The notes beneath the pieces are model-generated. The model did not search any database, had not been told where the DNA came from, and saw nothing but the letters and a program-made list of their open reading frames with translations. Position numbers and translations under genes: made by a program. This document shows positions 63,765 through 64,000 of a DNA stretch of 64,000 nt, piece after piece; positions within the stretch are counted from its first letter, which is position 1; each line of letters begins with the position of its first letter. Source of the DNA: Ziziphus jujuba. Taxonomy: Eukaryota > Streptophyta > Magnoliopsida > Rosales > Rhamnaceae. The stretch covers positions 24,175,001 through 24,239,000 of the forward strand of contig NC_083390.1 in the NCBI RefSeq assembly GCF_031755915.1. The letters run 5' to 3'.

Positions 63765-64000
63765 TGTCAGGACCCGTCCAGACTTCCTTTCCCGGAACCC
63801 TAGACAGCCCTGATCCCAGGGAAACCCTACCGAACTCTCTAACGGAAAATCCGGCAGAACCTCCCCTAAGGGATTTACTTACCACAAAACACCTGCACTA
63901 AAAACACACTTCTAAAAGACATCCCCTTATTCCTCCCACAAACTACAAATTGATCCACAAATTACAGCACTTCTCAAAAACAACAACAGCAGCAACCCAG
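63765..64000 (-). mobile_element. End of a second long LTR, reverse orientation, cut by the window
   Basis: It begins TGTCAGGACCCGTCCAGAC and is the reverse complement, with scattered differences, of the last part of the solo LTR (about 27020-27255). It breaks the duplication after aaaatcat, whose uninterrupted form is at 17919-17927. Whether it is a solo LTR or a full element lies outside the window. Confidence 0.85.

Noticed and set aside
63670..63885. 71-aa minus-strand frame
   Set aside because: Crosses the LTR insertion boundary and is therefore chimeric.

Overview
The window is nuclear DNA from a flowering plant, probably a eudicot. It is AT-rich, its genes are split by GT-AG introns, and it carries plant-type LTR retrotransposons, a MuDR-type transposase remnant, MITE-like hairpins and decayed plant MYB exons. 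The species cannot be fixed from the sequence.

The main content is a tandem pair of very large minus-strand genes, copy 1 at 320-13694 and copy 2 at 46687-59546. Each reconstructs to 14 exons whose summed length is a multiple of three (8511 nt, 2836 aa; 8208 nt, 2735 aa). Each encodes one polypeptide that joins an Upf1/SEN1-type superfamily 1 helicase, a second UvrD/Rep-type superfamily 1 helicase, and a long alpha-helical, TPR-like C-terminal half ending in a lysine-rich tail. This matches the plant proteins usually labelled TRANK1-like ('TPR and ankyrin repeat-containing protein 1-like'), whose function is poorly known. The copies differ by an in-frame 342-nt deletion in copy 2, a 30-nt in-frame duplication in copy 1, and a shifted C-terminus in copy 2. 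Their 5' parts and 5' flanks are almost identical while the rest is clearly more diverged.

The 33 kb between the two genes is a patchwork. Unit A (14891-19192) and unit B (19193-24150) are direct repeats of the gene-upstream region; in B part is replaced by a MULE transposase fragment (20358-21770). Next comes a split, apparently dead minus-strand gene (about 24215-34960) that I do not recognise. A 2876-bp solo LTR (24380-27255, TSD TATAC) sits in one of its introns, and a young, nearly complete Ty1/copia element (29003-34168, TSD GACAA) sits five bases inside one of its exons. A third copy of the gene-upstream region (unit C, about 35230-35983 and 44308-45490) is split by about 8.3 kb of extremely AT-rich DNA holding two related MITEs, duplicated relics of an R2R3-MYB exon and long microsatellites. 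Unit C ends in an orphan fragment of helicase exon 9 (45494-45755), so the array once held, or is rearranged from, further gene copies.

Downstream of copy 2 (to the right), the flank continues as the same repeat seen in units A and B and is then cut at 63765 by the end of another LTR of the solo-LTR family, in the opposite orientation. The region is best read as a helicase-gene array growing by unequal exchange and decaying by transposon insertion. I see no tRNA, rRNA or CRISPR feature.
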